Position numbers and translations under genes: made by a program. Of a DNA stretch of 64,000 bases, positions 15,421 to 24,617 are shown in pieces (within the stretch, counting starts at the first letter, position 1; the number at the start of each line of letters is the position of its first letter). The DNA is from Bacillota bacterium (GTDB lineage Bacteria; Bacillota; Clostridia; Christensenellales; Aristaeellaceae), in NCBI GenBank assembly GCA_023398575.1, contig JAEWSC010000051.1, forward strand, positions 43,578 to 107,577, given 5' to 3'. Below the pieces are notes generated by a model. That model saw only the letters and a program-made list of their open reading frames with translations. It was not told the origin of the DNA and made no database searches.

Positions 15421-16359
15421 CTATAGAAAGCGCAGCTCCTTAAAAATGTACACAAACAAGAATATGGTGAAGATCGATGTCCCTGTCGTAAACGCCACCA
15501 GTTGACCGGCCAGCTTGCCATCCGCCCCCATCTGCTGAGCCATAGTATAGCTGGATACGGCGGTGGGTGATGCGAACAGCACCAACAGCGCCAGCAGCGC
15601 CTCGCCGCGAAAACCGATCAGTGCTGCTAACGTCAAGAAAACGCAAGGCACAATTACCATGCGGGCCAAAAGCCCCAAGCCGATCTGTCTTGCGTTTTCT
15701 TTTGCGTCGGCAAAGCGCAGCGAAGCTCCTAGCGTAAGCAGGCACAAAGGTGTCGCCACAGACGACATATCCTTGACCGTTTTTCGGATGACAGCCGGAA
15801 CAGGAATCCCAAGCAGCAGAACTGTTAAACTCAACAAAGCCGCAACCACCAGAGGATTTTTGATAATACCTAAGGCAATCTTTCCGAAACTCACCTTGCC
15901 CATGCGGAAGTATTCCAGCACGAACACAGCCAGCGCATTGCTAAGCGGCACGAATACGCTGCCCAGTAAAGCGACGGATGCGGCATTCCCTTCTCCATAC
16001 AGAGAGACAGCCACTGCCAGGCCAAAGATCAAAAAATTGCTACGAATAATGGTCTGCACGATGGCTGCCCGCTTTTTGTTGTCCTTTTCAAATCGCGGTA
16101 TCAGCCACATGGAAAGTCCAAAGATCAAAAACACACAGGCAACAGTATACCCAATCAAGGCTGGGTTAAAAGCTTGACTCAGATCAACAGCATACAGGTT
16201 TTGAAAGAGAAGTATGGGCAGAAAAATGCGAAAAGCAATATTATCTACCTTGCGCAGCGTTTGTTCATCTGCCAGGTTCAGCCTCCTTACCCCCACGCCC
16301 ACCAGCATCATCAATATAAGAGGCAATACCACCTGAACAGATACAAGTAAATTCTGCAA
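15421..16359 (-). CDS. AEC family transporter (auxin efflux carrier type permease)
   Basis: This integral membrane protein of 312 residues has ten hydrophobic spans in two five-span halves. It carries the AEC pattern: VGVGVRRLNLADEQTLRKVDN at the N-terminus, the paired segment FLPILLFQNLY, a central KNPLVVAALLS, and LFASPTAVSSYTMAQQMG in the second half. Bacterial members move organic acids such as malate or malonate; the substrate cannot be told here. The frame begins with TTG at 16359, supported by GGAAGG ten bases upstream, and no later start keeps the first span intact. It lies 24 bp after the EamA transporter gene on the same strand, so the two are probably co-transcribed. Confidence 0.9.
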   Translation of the reverse strand: MQNLLVSVQVVLPLILMMLVGVGVRRLNLADEQTLRKVDNIAFRIFLPILLFQNLYAVDLSQAFNPALIGYTVACVFLIFGLSMWLIPRFEKDNKKRAAIVQTIIRSNFLIFGLAVAVSLYGEGNAASVALLGSVFVPLSNALAVFVLEYFRMGKVSFGKIALGIIKNPLVVAALLSLTVLLLGIPVPAVIRKTVKDMSSVATPLCLLTLGASLRFADAKENARQIGLGLLARMVIVPCVFLTLAALIGFRGEALLALLVLFASPTAVSSYTMAQQMGADGKLAGQLVAFTTGTSIFTIFLFVYIFKELRFL

Positions 16360-16383
16360 ATCGCTCGATCCTTCCCTTATACA

Positions 16384-17310
16384 TTATATGGATGCTTGGG
16401 CGCTGCCCGTCTCTTTCTTCACTGCTGCACGAAGATACATAAATAGGCCAAGCAGTACCACTACCCCGCCGGATAGCAGCAGGAGACTGGGCTTCTCGTC
16501 AAACATCATCAGCGCCCATAGCATGGCGCCTACCGGCTCGCCAAGTAATGCAAAAGAAACCACATGGGCGCTGACGCTGCCTAGCGCATAGGTAAATACC
16601 GCATGCCCCATTAGCGTGGAGCCCAATACCAAACCGGCAAGATACCATATGGCGTTTCCCGGCAGATGAAAGCCGCCGGCAAAAGGCACGAGCAAACCCA
16701 GGATCAGCGCTGTCGTCAAATAGACAAATACCGTATACCCCATCGCAGGCAGGCTCTTGCGCGCATGCCGGCCGCACAGCCAGTGACCGGCCATGGTGAC
16801 AGCTCCTGAGAGTGCCAAAAGGTCACCGCCAATATCGCCGCCAAGCCCCGTCAGGCTGTTTACCCCAATCAAAACGGCGCCAATCAGCGCTACCAGAGCG
16901 CCGGGGCGAGCCTTTTTTTGCATGGGCTCATGGAGCAATAGTCCAGAAAAGGCAGCCACAAACAAGGGTTGTGTGCAAACTAGCGCTACTGATGCAAAGG
17001 TGGATGTGCTGTTCATGGAAGTCATCCATGTAAAGTAGTGCAATGCCAGAAAAACCGCAGCCAGCACGCCAAACAACAGCTGCCGCTTTGGTGCATGCCA
17101 TACCTGTCCAAGCGATGAATAAGACTCCCCCGGTCTTTTGCGCAGGGAAAAGGGCAACAGCAAAAGGCCAGCAGAGAGCATACGCAAAAAGGCGATGGTA
17201 ATAGGGGTTGCACCTTGCAATAGCGCTCCTTTTACCATCGGCCCGCTATAGGAAACCATGAACACACCGAAGATAACCAGCAGGTAGGCTTTCTTTCGCG
17301 AAGCGGGCAT
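16384..17310 (-). CDS. EamA/DMT-superfamily transporter
   Basis: This 308-residue membrane protein has ten spans made of two EamA repeats of five helices. The repeats are marked by PITIAFLRMLSAGLLLLPF in the first half and VVSFALLGEPVGAMLWALM in the second, the typical position of the conserved Glu-Pro. DMT transporters export amino acids or other metabolites; the substrate is not predictable. The start at 17310 follows GAAAGGA with nine-base spacing; a start nine codons upstream lacks a ribosome site. The C-terminus is basic and short. It is followed closely by the AEC transporter gene. Confidence 0.9.
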   Translation of the reverse strand: MPASRKKAYLLVIFGVFMVSYSGPMVKGALLQGATPITIAFLRMLSAGLLLLPFSLRKRPGESYSSLGQVWHAPKRQLLFGVLAAVFLALHYFTWMTSMNSTSTFASVALVCTQPLFVAAFSGLLLHEPMQKKARPGALVALIGAVLIGVNSLTGLGGDIGGDLLALSGAVTMAGHWLCGRHARKSLPAMGYTVFVYLTTALILGLLVPFAGGFHLPGNAIWYLAGLVLGSTLMGHAVFTYALGSVSAHVVSFALLGEPVGAMLWALMMFDEKPSLLLLSGGVVVLLGLFMYLRAAVKKETGSAQASI

Positions 17311-17469
17311 GGGATTAATTCCTTTCTCATTTGGCATACTATATGACCGTTTCCTGCATCGAAAGGATTTCGCGCTATCAGGCGCGACAACGGCTTACCG
17401 ATCGCCTTGTTCCTTCGGATTGCATCCTTGATTTGATTCCAGATGAAGTTTTCTGGGTGGTTGCGGGAG

Positions 17470-17575
17470 GCTCCGTAGCCGAAGCGCCACCTTTGGCGGG
17501 TAAAGCGAGGCGGAGGAGGCCAGCGAAACAAGCTGCGAGAGCGGTATCGAATCGAGGCGACACTTGATATGACCG
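17470..17575 (+). repeat. Dispersed intergenic repeat family A, copy 3
   Basis: This copy begins GGCTCCGTAGCCGAAGCGCC, continues with CACCTTTGGCGGGTAAAGCG and CCAGCGAAACAAGC, and ends ATCGAGGCGACACTTGATAT. It is closest to copy 1 (read on the minus strand at 487-618), differing mainly by substitutions and a small deletion near the end. It lies in the 300-base gap between mnmG and the EamA gene. Apart from this repeat I see nothing definite in that gap. Confidence 0.65.
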
Positions 17576-17613
17576 GACTTTCTTTTACAAAAGAGGCCTT
17601 CCCGCTAAAAAGA

Positions 17614-19488
17614 TCATCCCGCGTTTCCCTCGCTCCTGCCCTTCCGTCCCAGCCAGACCATCAGCACGGCAATATCGGCCGGGGAGACACCGGGAATTCG
17701 GGCGGCCTGCCCCAAGGAGCGCGGACGCTGGCGGTCAAGCTTTTGACGGGCTTCGATACGCAGGGCATCCATGGAAAGATATGGCGCATCGGGTGGAAGC
17801 AATGCGTTTTCCATGCCCCTGGCCTTTGCAAGCTGAGATTCCTGCTTGCGCAGGTAACCGTCATATTTGACGGAAATTTCGGCCTGCTCTGCGGCATCTG
17901 AAGATGCACCCATCAGTTCAGGAGCAAGGGATTGTATATGGGCAAAGCTCACAGCAGGCCTTCTCAAGAGTTCCTCACCGGTCAGTGTCCCAACATAAGG
18001 CGGTTCGCCCAAAGCATCCAACAGCTCTGCCCGCTCCTTTGTCGGGGGCAGCGAAAGGCCTGCCAGTTTTACACGCAGTTCTTTGGTTTCCTTGGCCTTT
18101 GCTTCCATGCGGCGCAGCCGATCTTCCCCCGCCAGCCCAGCCTTATAGCCCAATTCTGTCAAGCGAAGGTCCGCATTATCCTGCCGCAGGTACAGACGGT
18201 GCTCCGCACGGCTGGTCATCATGCGGTAGGGTTCGTCAGTGCCTTTGGTGGTCAGATCATCCGCCAGCACGCCGATGTACGCCATGTCGCGGGTGATAAT
18301 CAGCGGCTCTTTTCCCTGCAGCTTCAACGCGGCATTCATGCCAGCCAACAAGCCTTGTGCGGCGGCCTCCTCATAACCGGAGGTTCCGTTGACCTGCCCC
18401 GCAAAATACAAACCGGGAATAGACAACGCTTCCAGCGTGGGCTTTAAAGCTCTGGAATCGATGCAGTCGTATTCAATGGCATAAGCCAGCCTGGTCAAAA
18501 TTGCGTTTTCCAATCCGGGCACACTGCGGTACATCAACCACTGCACATCCTCCGGCAAGCTGGAGGACATACCCTGTATGTACCATTCAGCGCTATTCAT
18601 GCCTTCCGGCTCCAGAAAGACCTGATGTCTGTCCTTATCTGCAAAACGGTTAATTTTATCCTCAATACTGGGGCAGTACCTGGCACCTGTCCCTTTGATA
18701 TCTCCCCGGTACATAGGCGCCCGGTGCAGGTTTTGACGGATGATTTGATGAGTCTTCTCATTGGTCCAGGTCAGATAGCATAGCATACGGTTGGCAAGCG
18801 CATGATCCGTCAAAAAAGAAAAGGGTGTCACCGGCTCGTCACCGGGCTGGGGCTCCATTTTGCTAAAATCAACAGAGCGCACATCTACCCTGGCCGGTGT
18901 GCCGGTCTTGAACCGGCGCAGCTCAAAGCCAAGGCCGGTTAGCGCGTCTGATAAATGATTGGCTGCCAGCAGGCCCTGGGGGCCGCTGTTCCAGTTTGTT
19001 TCACCAATAATGATCCGACTCTTCAAATACACGCCGCTGGCGATAATTACCGCCGGGCAATCCACCGTTTCTCCGGTGGTGGTCATGATACCGCAAATCT
19101 CGCCGTTTTGTGTGAGTATGCGGCTGATCTCCCCTTGGCGAATGGTTAAATTAGGCTGTGCAAACAACGCTGAGCGCATGCGGTTTTGATATGCCTGCTT
19201 GTCCGCCTGGGCACGAAGGCTGTATACCGCCGGGCCTTTGCCCCGATTGAGCATACGGCTTTGTAAAAATGTATCGTCGATGGCGCGGCCCATTTCGCCG
19301 CCCAAGGCATCCAACTCCCGAACCAGATGGCCCTTGGAGGTGCCCCCAATAACGGGATTGCAGGCCATCAGCGCGATAGCATCAATATTCAATGTATATA
19401 AAAGAGTGGGAATGCCCATACGTGCAGCGGCTAGTGCAGCCTCGCAGCCCGCATGGCCGGCTCCCGCCACTACCAGATGGTATGCCAT
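17614..19488 (-). CDS. mnmG: tRNA uridine-5-carboxymethylaminomethyl modification enzyme MnmG (GidA)
   Basis: MnmG, with MnmE, builds the carboxymethylaminomethyl group on U34 of several tRNAs, using FAD and NADH. The 624-residue length is normal. The FAD-binding glycine motif VVAGAGHAGCEAALAAARMG (5-24), the family signature GGTSKGHLVRELDALGG, the second GTSGYEEAAAQGLLAGMNAA and the C-terminal helical domain with IPGVSPADIAVLMVWL are all present. The start at 19488 has AAAGGGGA upstream; a start ten codons earlier lacks support. In many Firmicutes mnmG sits with mnmE and rsmG near the origin; here it stands alone, divergent from the remB-like/gyrB genes. Confidence 0.97.
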   Translation of the reverse strand: MAYHLVVAGAGHAGCEAALAAARMGIPTLLYTLNIDAIALMACNPVIGGTSKGHLVRELDALGGEMGRAIDDTFLQSRMLNRGKGPAVYSLRAQADKQAYQNRMRSALFAQPNLTIRQGEISRILTQNGEICGIMTTTGETVDCPAVIIASGVYLKSRIIIGETNWNSGPQGLLAANHLSDALTGLGFELRRFKTGTPARVDVRSVDFSKMEPQPGDEPVTPFSFLTDHALANRMLCYLTWTNEKTHQIIRQNLHRAPMYRGDIKGTGARYCPSIEDKINRFADKDRHQVFLEPEGMNSAEWYIQGMSSSLPEDVQWLMYRSVPGLENAILTRLAYAIEYDCIDSRALKPTLEALSIPGLYFAGQVNGTSGYEEAAAQGLLAGMNAALKLQGKEPLIITRDMAYIGVLADDLTTKGTDEPYRMMTSRAEHRLYLRQDNADLRLTELGYKAGLAGEDRLRRMEAKAKETKELRVKLAGLSLPPTKERAELLDALGEPPYVGTLTGEELLRRPAVSFAHIQSLAPELMGASSDAAEQAEISVKYDGYLRKQESQLAKARGMENALLPPDAPYLSMDALRIEARQKLDRQRPRSLGQAARIPGVSPADIAVLMVWLGRKGRSEGNAG

Positions 19489-19651
19489 GAAAAGTCCCCT
19501 TTCTTGTCTAAAGCGCACTCATTATATCATGTGTAACTATCTGTGCAAAGGAGAAAAATCCGCCTTATAAAAATAACACAAACTGGAAAGTAGAATCAAA
19601 AGTAAAAGTACATTAATATAAGAAGAAACCCTTTTCTTTTTGCTGCCAAAA

Positions 19652-19660
19652 TGGTATAAT
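19652..19660 (+). promoter_or_regulatory. Extended -10 promoter for the remB-like/gyrB/gyrA genes
   Basis: TGGTATAAT is a perfect -10 hexamer with the TG extension, 38 bases before the first gene of the run. No good -35 is visible at 17-18 bases. The surrounding gap 19489-19697 is AT-rich and must also hold the mnmG promoter. Confidence 0.5.
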
Positions 19661-19697
19661 AAATCGTTGGAATTTTATCTTGGACGGTGGAAAAACC

Positions 19698-19949
19698 ATG
19701 ATACTGCACCTTGGCATGGACCGCAATGTCCCCTTTTCACAGATCATTCTCCTGGTAGATTTGAGCCGCGAAAAGACGAAGGATACCCAAACTGTGATCC
19801 AAGCCCATAAGGCGGCAGGCCGGCTGCAATCCCTTGGGGAACCAGTCAAGTCCATGGTATTGGTTCAGATGAACAAGGAGCAATGGTGCTACCTTTCTCC
19901 CATATCGGTACGTACCTTATTCCGCCGAGTCCACGCAAATCTAGGATAA
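19698..19949 (+). CDS. RemB/YaaB-like DUF370 small protein
   Basis: This 83-residue protein begins MILHLGMDRNVPFSQIILLV and has KSMVLVQ...WCYLSPISVRTLFRRV near the end. This matches the RemA/RemB (DUF370) fold in the YaaB subtype that sits just before gyrB in Bacillus. RemB regulates biofilm matrix genes in B. subtilis; its action in Clostridia is unknown. The ATG at 19698 is preferred over a TTG six codons earlier because family members start MxxHLG. The gyrB start follows after 15 bp, so the genes are co-transcribed. The usual recF, dnaN and dnaA genes are not upstream: mnmG is there instead. Confidence 0.8.
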   Translation: MILHLGMDRNVPFSQIILLVDLSREKTKDTQTVIQAHKAAGRLQSLGEPVKSMVLVQMNKEQWCYLSPISVRTLFRRVHANLG

Positions 19950-19964
19950 GCGCAGGTGATCTTT

Positions 19965-21956
19965 ATGTCCGAGTATCCTATTGAAAAGAACCCCCTTAGC
20001 CCAGCCACTTCAAGCGTTCAGGGTGCGGGTCAGCAAAACCATTATGACGAAACGCAGATTCAAGTATTGGAAGGGCTGGAGGCTGTCCGCAAACGCCCCG
20101 GCATGTACATTGGCTCCACCGATGTCAGGGGCCTGCATCATTTGGTGTATGAAATTGTTGATAATTCCATTGACGAAGCCCTGGCAGGCTATTGCACCGA
20201 TATCCATGTGACCCTACACAAGGATATGAGCGTCAGCGTCAAAGACAACGGCCGCGGCTTTCCAGTGGGCATTCATCCCAAAATGGGTAGACCGGCAGTA
20301 GAAGTTTGCTTGACCGTGCTCCATGCCGGCGGCAAGTTCGGCGGCGATGGCTATAAAGTATCCGGCGGCCTGCACGGCGTCGGCGCTTCCGTGGTGAACG
20401 CCCTGAGCAGTAGATTGATGGTGCAGGTTTATCAGGACGGCAAAGTCTATCAGCAGGAATACGCCCGAGGCAAGATTCTGTATGATTTAAAAGTGATCGG
20501 CCAGACCGACCGCACCGGCACTACCATTCAATTTTGGCCGGATGTGAAAAGCCCAGAGGTTCCCGACGGCGTGTTTGAAACGGGAGACTTACAATTTGAC
20601 GTGCTCTCTACCCGCATGCGGGAAATGGCATTCTTAAACAAAGGCGTGCGCATTATCTTAACAGATGAGCGGCCTGATGAACCCGTGGAAAAAAACTATC
20701 ACTACGAGGGCGGCATCCGTGAGTTTGTTAAATACCTAAACCGCAATAAAGAGGTGCTATTCCCGGAGCCCGTCTATATTGAGGGTGTTAAAGGCACAGT
20801 CACGGCAGAAATCGCATTGCAGTACAACGACAGTTTTGCCGAAAACATTTATACCTTTGCCAACAACATACATACCCCCGAGGGCGGCACCCACTTAATG
20901 GGCTTTAACAGCGCACTCACCAGGGTGATCAATGATTATGGCCGTAAGTATAAGGTATTGAAGGAAGCCGACACCAACCTAAAGGGCGAGGACGTTCGCG
21001 AAAGTCTGACGGCCATCGTCAGCGTAAAGTTGGTGGAGCCTCAGTTTGAAGGTCAAACCAAAAGCAAATTGGGTTCCAGCGAGGTTCGCGGCATTGTAGA
21101 TTCCCTGGTGTCCGAACAGCTTTCCACCTATCTTGAAGAAAACCCTTCCATCGCCAGGGCTATTATGGATAGGTGCTTAGGCGCCGCCCGGGCCAGGGAA
21201 GCCGCCCGCAAGGCGAGGGATTTGACACGCCGTAAAACAGTGCTGGAATCCGCCAGCCTGCCCGGCAAACTGGCTGACTGTTCCGAGCGTGATCCCAGCA
21301 AGTGCGAGATTTACTTGGTAGAGGGCGACAGCGCCGGCGGCAGCGCCAAGACGGGCCGCGACAGGCACTTCCAGGCCATCCTGCCCCTGCGCGGCAAGAT
21401 TCTAAATGTTGAAAAGACCAGGCTGGATAAGGCCCTTTCCAATGCGGAAATCAAGGCCATGATCACAGCCTTTGGCTGCGGCATCGGCGACGATTTTAAC
21501 ACGGAAAAGCTGCGCTATCACCGCATTGTCTGCATGACCGACGCCGATGTGGATGGCAGCCATATCCGTATCCTGATGCTCACCTTCTTCTACCGCTACA
21601 TGCGGCCGCTTATTGAAAAGGGCTTTGTGTACATTGCTATGCCGCCACTGTATAAGGTGACAAAGCAAAAGCAGGAGCACTACGTTTATAACGACCAGGA
21701 GTTGGAGGCGCTTTTGCAGCGCATTGGGCGCGATCCCAAGCCTGAAATCCAGCGTTACAAAGGCCTTGGCGAAATGAGCAGCGAACAGCTATGGACCACC
21801 ACCATGGACCCGGCCACCCGTACCATGATGCGGGTCACCGTAGAGGACGCCATGGCCGCCGATGAAGTTTTTACCCTTTTGATGGGCGACAAGGTGGAAC
21901 CGCGCAGGGAATTTATTGAGGAAAACGCCACCCTGGTAACAGACCTGGACGTATAA
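19965..21956 (+). CDS. gyrB: DNA gyrase subunit B
   Basis: GyrB is the ATPase half of DNA gyrase (A2B2), which introduces negative supercoils. The 663-residue protein has the GHKL ATPase motifs EIVDNSIDEALAGY, DNGRGFPVGIH and GGLHGVGASVVNAL. It also has the TOPRIM domain with EGDSAGGSAKTGRDR and DADVDGSHI, and the C-terminal QRYKGLGEMSSEQLWTTTMDP that contacts GyrA. It is the short Gram-positive type without the proteobacterial insert. AGGTG lies six bases upstream of ATG 19965; the frame could also open at GTG 19956. The first 25 residues before the ATPase domain are variable. gyrA follows after 36 bp. Confidence 0.98.
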   Translation: MSEYPIEKNPLSPATSSVQGAGQQNHYDETQIQVLEGLEAVRKRPGMYIGSTDVRGLHHLVYEIVDNSIDEALAGYCTDIHVTLHKDMSVSVKDNGRGFPVGIHPKMGRPAVEVCLTVLHAGGKFGGDGYKVSGGLHGVGASVVNALSSRLMVQVYQDGKVYQQEYARGKILYDLKVIGQTDRTGTTIQFWPDVKSPEVPDGVFETGDLQFDVLSTRMREMAFLNKGVRIILTDERPDEPVEKNYHYEGGIREFVKYLNRNKEVLFPEPVYIEGVKGTVTAEIALQYNDSFAENIYTFANNIHTPEGGTHLMGFNSALTRVINDYGRKYKVLKEADTNLKGEDVRESLTAIVSVKLVEPQFEGQTKSKLGSSEVRGIVDSLVSEQLSTYLEENPSIARAIMDRCLGAARAREAARKARDLTRRKTVLESASLPGKLADCSERDPSKCEIYLVEGDSAGGSAKTGRDRHFQAILPLRGKILNVEKTRLDKALSNAEIKAMITAFGCGIGDDFNTEKLRYHRIVCMTDADVDGSHIRILMLTFFYRYMRPLIEKGFVYIAMPPLYKVTKQKQEHYVYNDQELEALLQRIGRDPKPEIQRYKGLGEMSSEQLWTTTMDPATRTMMRVTVEDAMAADEVFTLLMGDKVEPRREFIEENATLVTDLDV

Positions 21957-21992
21957 AAGCGGTAACGCAGTTAACGTACATGAGGTGAAAGC

Positions 21993-24500
21993 ATGATTGA
22001 AGACCGCCTGATACCAATCGACCTGGAGAAAGAGGTAAAGCGTTCGTTTATCTCCTATGCCATGGCCGTTATCATCAACCGTGCCCTTCCCGACGTAAGG
22101 GACGGCTTAAAACCCGTGCACCGGCGTATTTTGTTCGCCATGAATGAACTGGGCATGACCCCGGACAAGCCTTTTCGAAAAAGCGCCCGTATCGTGGGCG
22201 ATGTGCTCGGTAAATACCATCCCCATGGCGACAGCGCGGTGTATGATGCCATGGTACGCTTGGCCCAGGATTTTTCCACCCGTAATTTATTGGTGGAAGG
22301 CCAAGGCAACTTTGGCTCCGTGGACGGTGACGGTGCCGCGGCCATGCGTTATACCGAAGCACGCATGAGCAAGCTGTCCGTACACCTGCTGGGGGAAATC
22401 GATAAAGACACGGTAGACTTCTACCCCAACTTCGATGAGACGCTGATGCAGCCGTCCGTGTTGCCCAGCCGATACCCCAATTTGCTGGTCAATGGTTCCA
22501 GTGGAATAGCCGTTGGTATGGCCACCAATATTCCGCCCCACAACCTTCGGGAAGTGGTCAATGGCGTCATCTGCATGATCGATAACCCCGACGCCACACT
22601 GGATGATTTGATGGAGCATATCAAAGGTCCAGACTTCCCCACCGGTGGTGTGATACTGGGCCGTACCGGCATTCGAGAGGCCTACCACACAGGCCGCGGC
22701 CGCATTATTACAAGGGCAAAGAGTGATATAGAGCCCATGCAAAACGGCCGCAACCGCATTGTTGTCACTGAAATTCCCTATATGGTCAATAAGGCCCGGC
22801 TGGTGGAAAAAATCGCCGAGCTGGTGCATGAAAAGCGGCTGGAGGGCATTTCCGACATCAGGGACGAAAGCGACCGCAAGGGTATGCGTATCGTAGTGGA
22901 ACTCAAAAAGGATGTTCAGCCCACCATCGTCCTGAACTATCTGTATAAGCACACCCAGATGCAGGAGACCTTTGGCGTCAATATGCTGGCACTGGTCAAT
23001 GGCCGGCCCCAGGTGCTTTCCCTTCGAGAAATGTTGTATCACTATATTGAGCACCAAAAGGATGTCGTCACCCGCCGCACCAAGTACGATCTGGATAAGG
23101 CGCAGCAGCGGGCCCATATCTTGGAAGGCTTACTTAAGGCACTGGATCACATTGACGAGATCGTGCACATTATCCGCACCAGCAAGGATACCCCCACCGC
23201 CCGCCAGGCGTTGATGGATAACTTTGAGTTCTCCGAAAAGCAGGCGCAGGCCATCCTCGATATGCGTTTGGCACGCTTGACCGGCCTAGAACGCGATCGG
23301 CTGCAGGAGGAATATACCGAGCTGGAAAAGACCATTGCATACCTTTCCTCCATTCTGGCAGACGAAGGTTTGCTGATGAGCGTCATCAAGGAAGAAATCT
23401 CCGCCATACGCGACAAGTTCGGTGACGACCGGCGTACAGAATTGACTGCCATCGAGGGTGAGATCGACATTGCCGACCTCATCCAGCAGGAGGATATGGT
23501 TATCACCCTCACCCACTACGGCTACGTCAAACGCCTGCCCAAGTACACCTACAAAGCACAAAACCGGGGTGGCAAGGGCGTCATGGCCATGACAACCAGG
23601 GAAGAGGACTATGCCGAGCAGCTGCGGGTCATGAACACCCATGACGACATCATGTTCTTTACGAACCTGGGCCGGGTGTATACGCTCAAGTGCTTCCAGA
23701 TTCCCGAAGCCGGGCGTACCGCAAGAGGCACTGCCATCGTCAATCTGCTGCAGCTCACCGGCGGCGAAAAAGTGACCACCATGATCCCTATGCCGGACGA
23801 AACAGCGGACCATTACCTGATGATGGCCACACGGGACGGCATGATCAAAAAAACACCGATGGAGGAGTTTGAAAACCTCCGCAAGAGTGGCCTCATTGCC
23901 ATCACCCTAAAGGATGGCGATGAACTGGTGGATGTGGAACTAACCGACGGCAAGCGGGAACTGCTAATTGGCAGCCGGCTGGGCAAGGCCATTCGCTTCA
24001 GCGAAGAGCACATCCGCTCCACAGGCCGGTCCAGCATGGGCGTCAGCTCCATGCGCCTGGATGATGGTGATACGGTAATCTCCATGGCCATTGTTGAGGA
24101 AGGCGCGCAGGTGCTGGGCATCACCGCCAATGGCTTTGGCAAGCGTACCGAGGTTGAAGAATATCGCGAACAGGGACGTAATGGTAAAGGCATTATCGCC
24201 ATGAACCTGACCGACAAAACCGGCCCCCTGGCGGCGCAGCTCCTGGTTCAGCCTGGCGAAGACATTCTGCTCATCACCGATGACGGCACCATTATCAGAA
24301 CCAGCGTCGATGATATCCGCGTCTGCGGCCGCAACACCCAGGGCGTGCGCTTAATGCGCGTAGCCGAGGGCAGCCAGGTGGTAGGCGTCGCAAGGGCCGA
24401 AGCTGAGGAAGAAGAAGAAGAAGACGTCACTCCGGCGCCAGAGACCGAAGCGGAAATGGATGCAGAAGCAGATAACCACCAGACCACGCAAGATCAATGA
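21993..24500 (+). CDS. gyrA: DNA gyrase subunit A
   Basis: GyrA carries the DNA-cleaving and wrapping domains of gyrase. The 835-residue protein has the quinolone-determining stretch PHGDSAVYDAMVRLAQDF with the drug-sensitive Ser and Asp, the catalytic Tyr in AAMRYTEARMS, the coiled-coil tower, and six wrapping repeats with the GyrA box QNRGGKGV. The tail is unusually acidic (AEAEEEEEEDVTPAPETEAE), a feature that modulates wrapping in some bacteria. GAGGTGAAAG provides the ribosome site. Cotranscription with gyrB is likely. Both subunits look intact. Confidence 0.98.
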   Translation: MIEDRLIPIDLEKEVKRSFISYAMAVIINRALPDVRDGLKPVHRRILFAMNELGMTPDKPFRKSARIVGDVLGKYHPHGDSAVYDAMVRLAQDFSTRNLLVEGQGNFGSVDGDGAAAMRYTEARMSKLSVHLLGEIDKDTVDFYPNFDETLMQPSVLPSRYPNLLVNGSSGIAVGMATNIPPHNLREVVNGVICMIDNPDATLDDLMEHIKGPDFPTGGVILGRTGIREAYHTGRGRIITRAKSDIEPMQNGRNRIVVTEIPYMVNKARLVEKIAELVHEKRLEGISDIRDESDRKGMRIVVELKKDVQPTIVLNYLYKHTQMQETFGVNMLALVNGRPQVLSLREMLYHYIEHQKDVVTRRTKYDLDKAQQRAHILEGLLKALDHIDEIVHIIRTSKDTPTARQALMDNFEFSEKQAQAILDMRLARLTGLERDRLQEEYTELEKTIAYLSSILADEGLLMSVIKEEISAIRDKFGDDRRTELTAIEGEIDIADLIQQEDMVITLTHYGYVKRLPKYTYKAQNRGGKGVMAMTTREEDYAEQLRVMNTHDDIMFFTNLGRVYTLKCFQIPEAGRTARGTAIVNLLQLTGGEKVTTMIPMPDETADHYLMMATRDGMIKKTPMEEFENLRKSGLIAITLKDGDELVDVELTDGKRELLIGSRLGKAIRFSEEHIRSTGRSSMGVSSMRLDDGDTVISMAIVEEGAQVLGITANGFGKRTEVEEYREQGRNGKGIIAMNLTDKTGPLAAQLLVQPGEDILLITDDGTIIRTSVDDIRVCGRNTQGVRLMRVAEGSQVVGVARAEAEEEEEEDVTPAPETEAEMDAEADNHQTTQDQ

Positions 24501-24509
24501 TCATGATTA

Positions 24510-24545
24510 CATGGAGGGTAGCTTATGAAAAAGCTACCCTCCATG
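24510..24545. terminator. Perfect 15-bp inverted repeat after gyrA
   Basis: CATGGAGGGTAGCTT (24510-24524) and AAGCTACCCTCCATG (24531-24545) pair perfectly around a six-base loop ATGAAA. It lies 10 bp after the gyrA stop. No T-run follows, so it may stabilise the transcript end rather than terminate it efficiently. Confidence 0.65.
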
Positions 24546-24617
24546 CTACATAAGTGATGCGCATGGTAATCCATTTATCTAGATGAGAAAATTACGCCAT
24601 ATAAAGGACGTGCGGCC

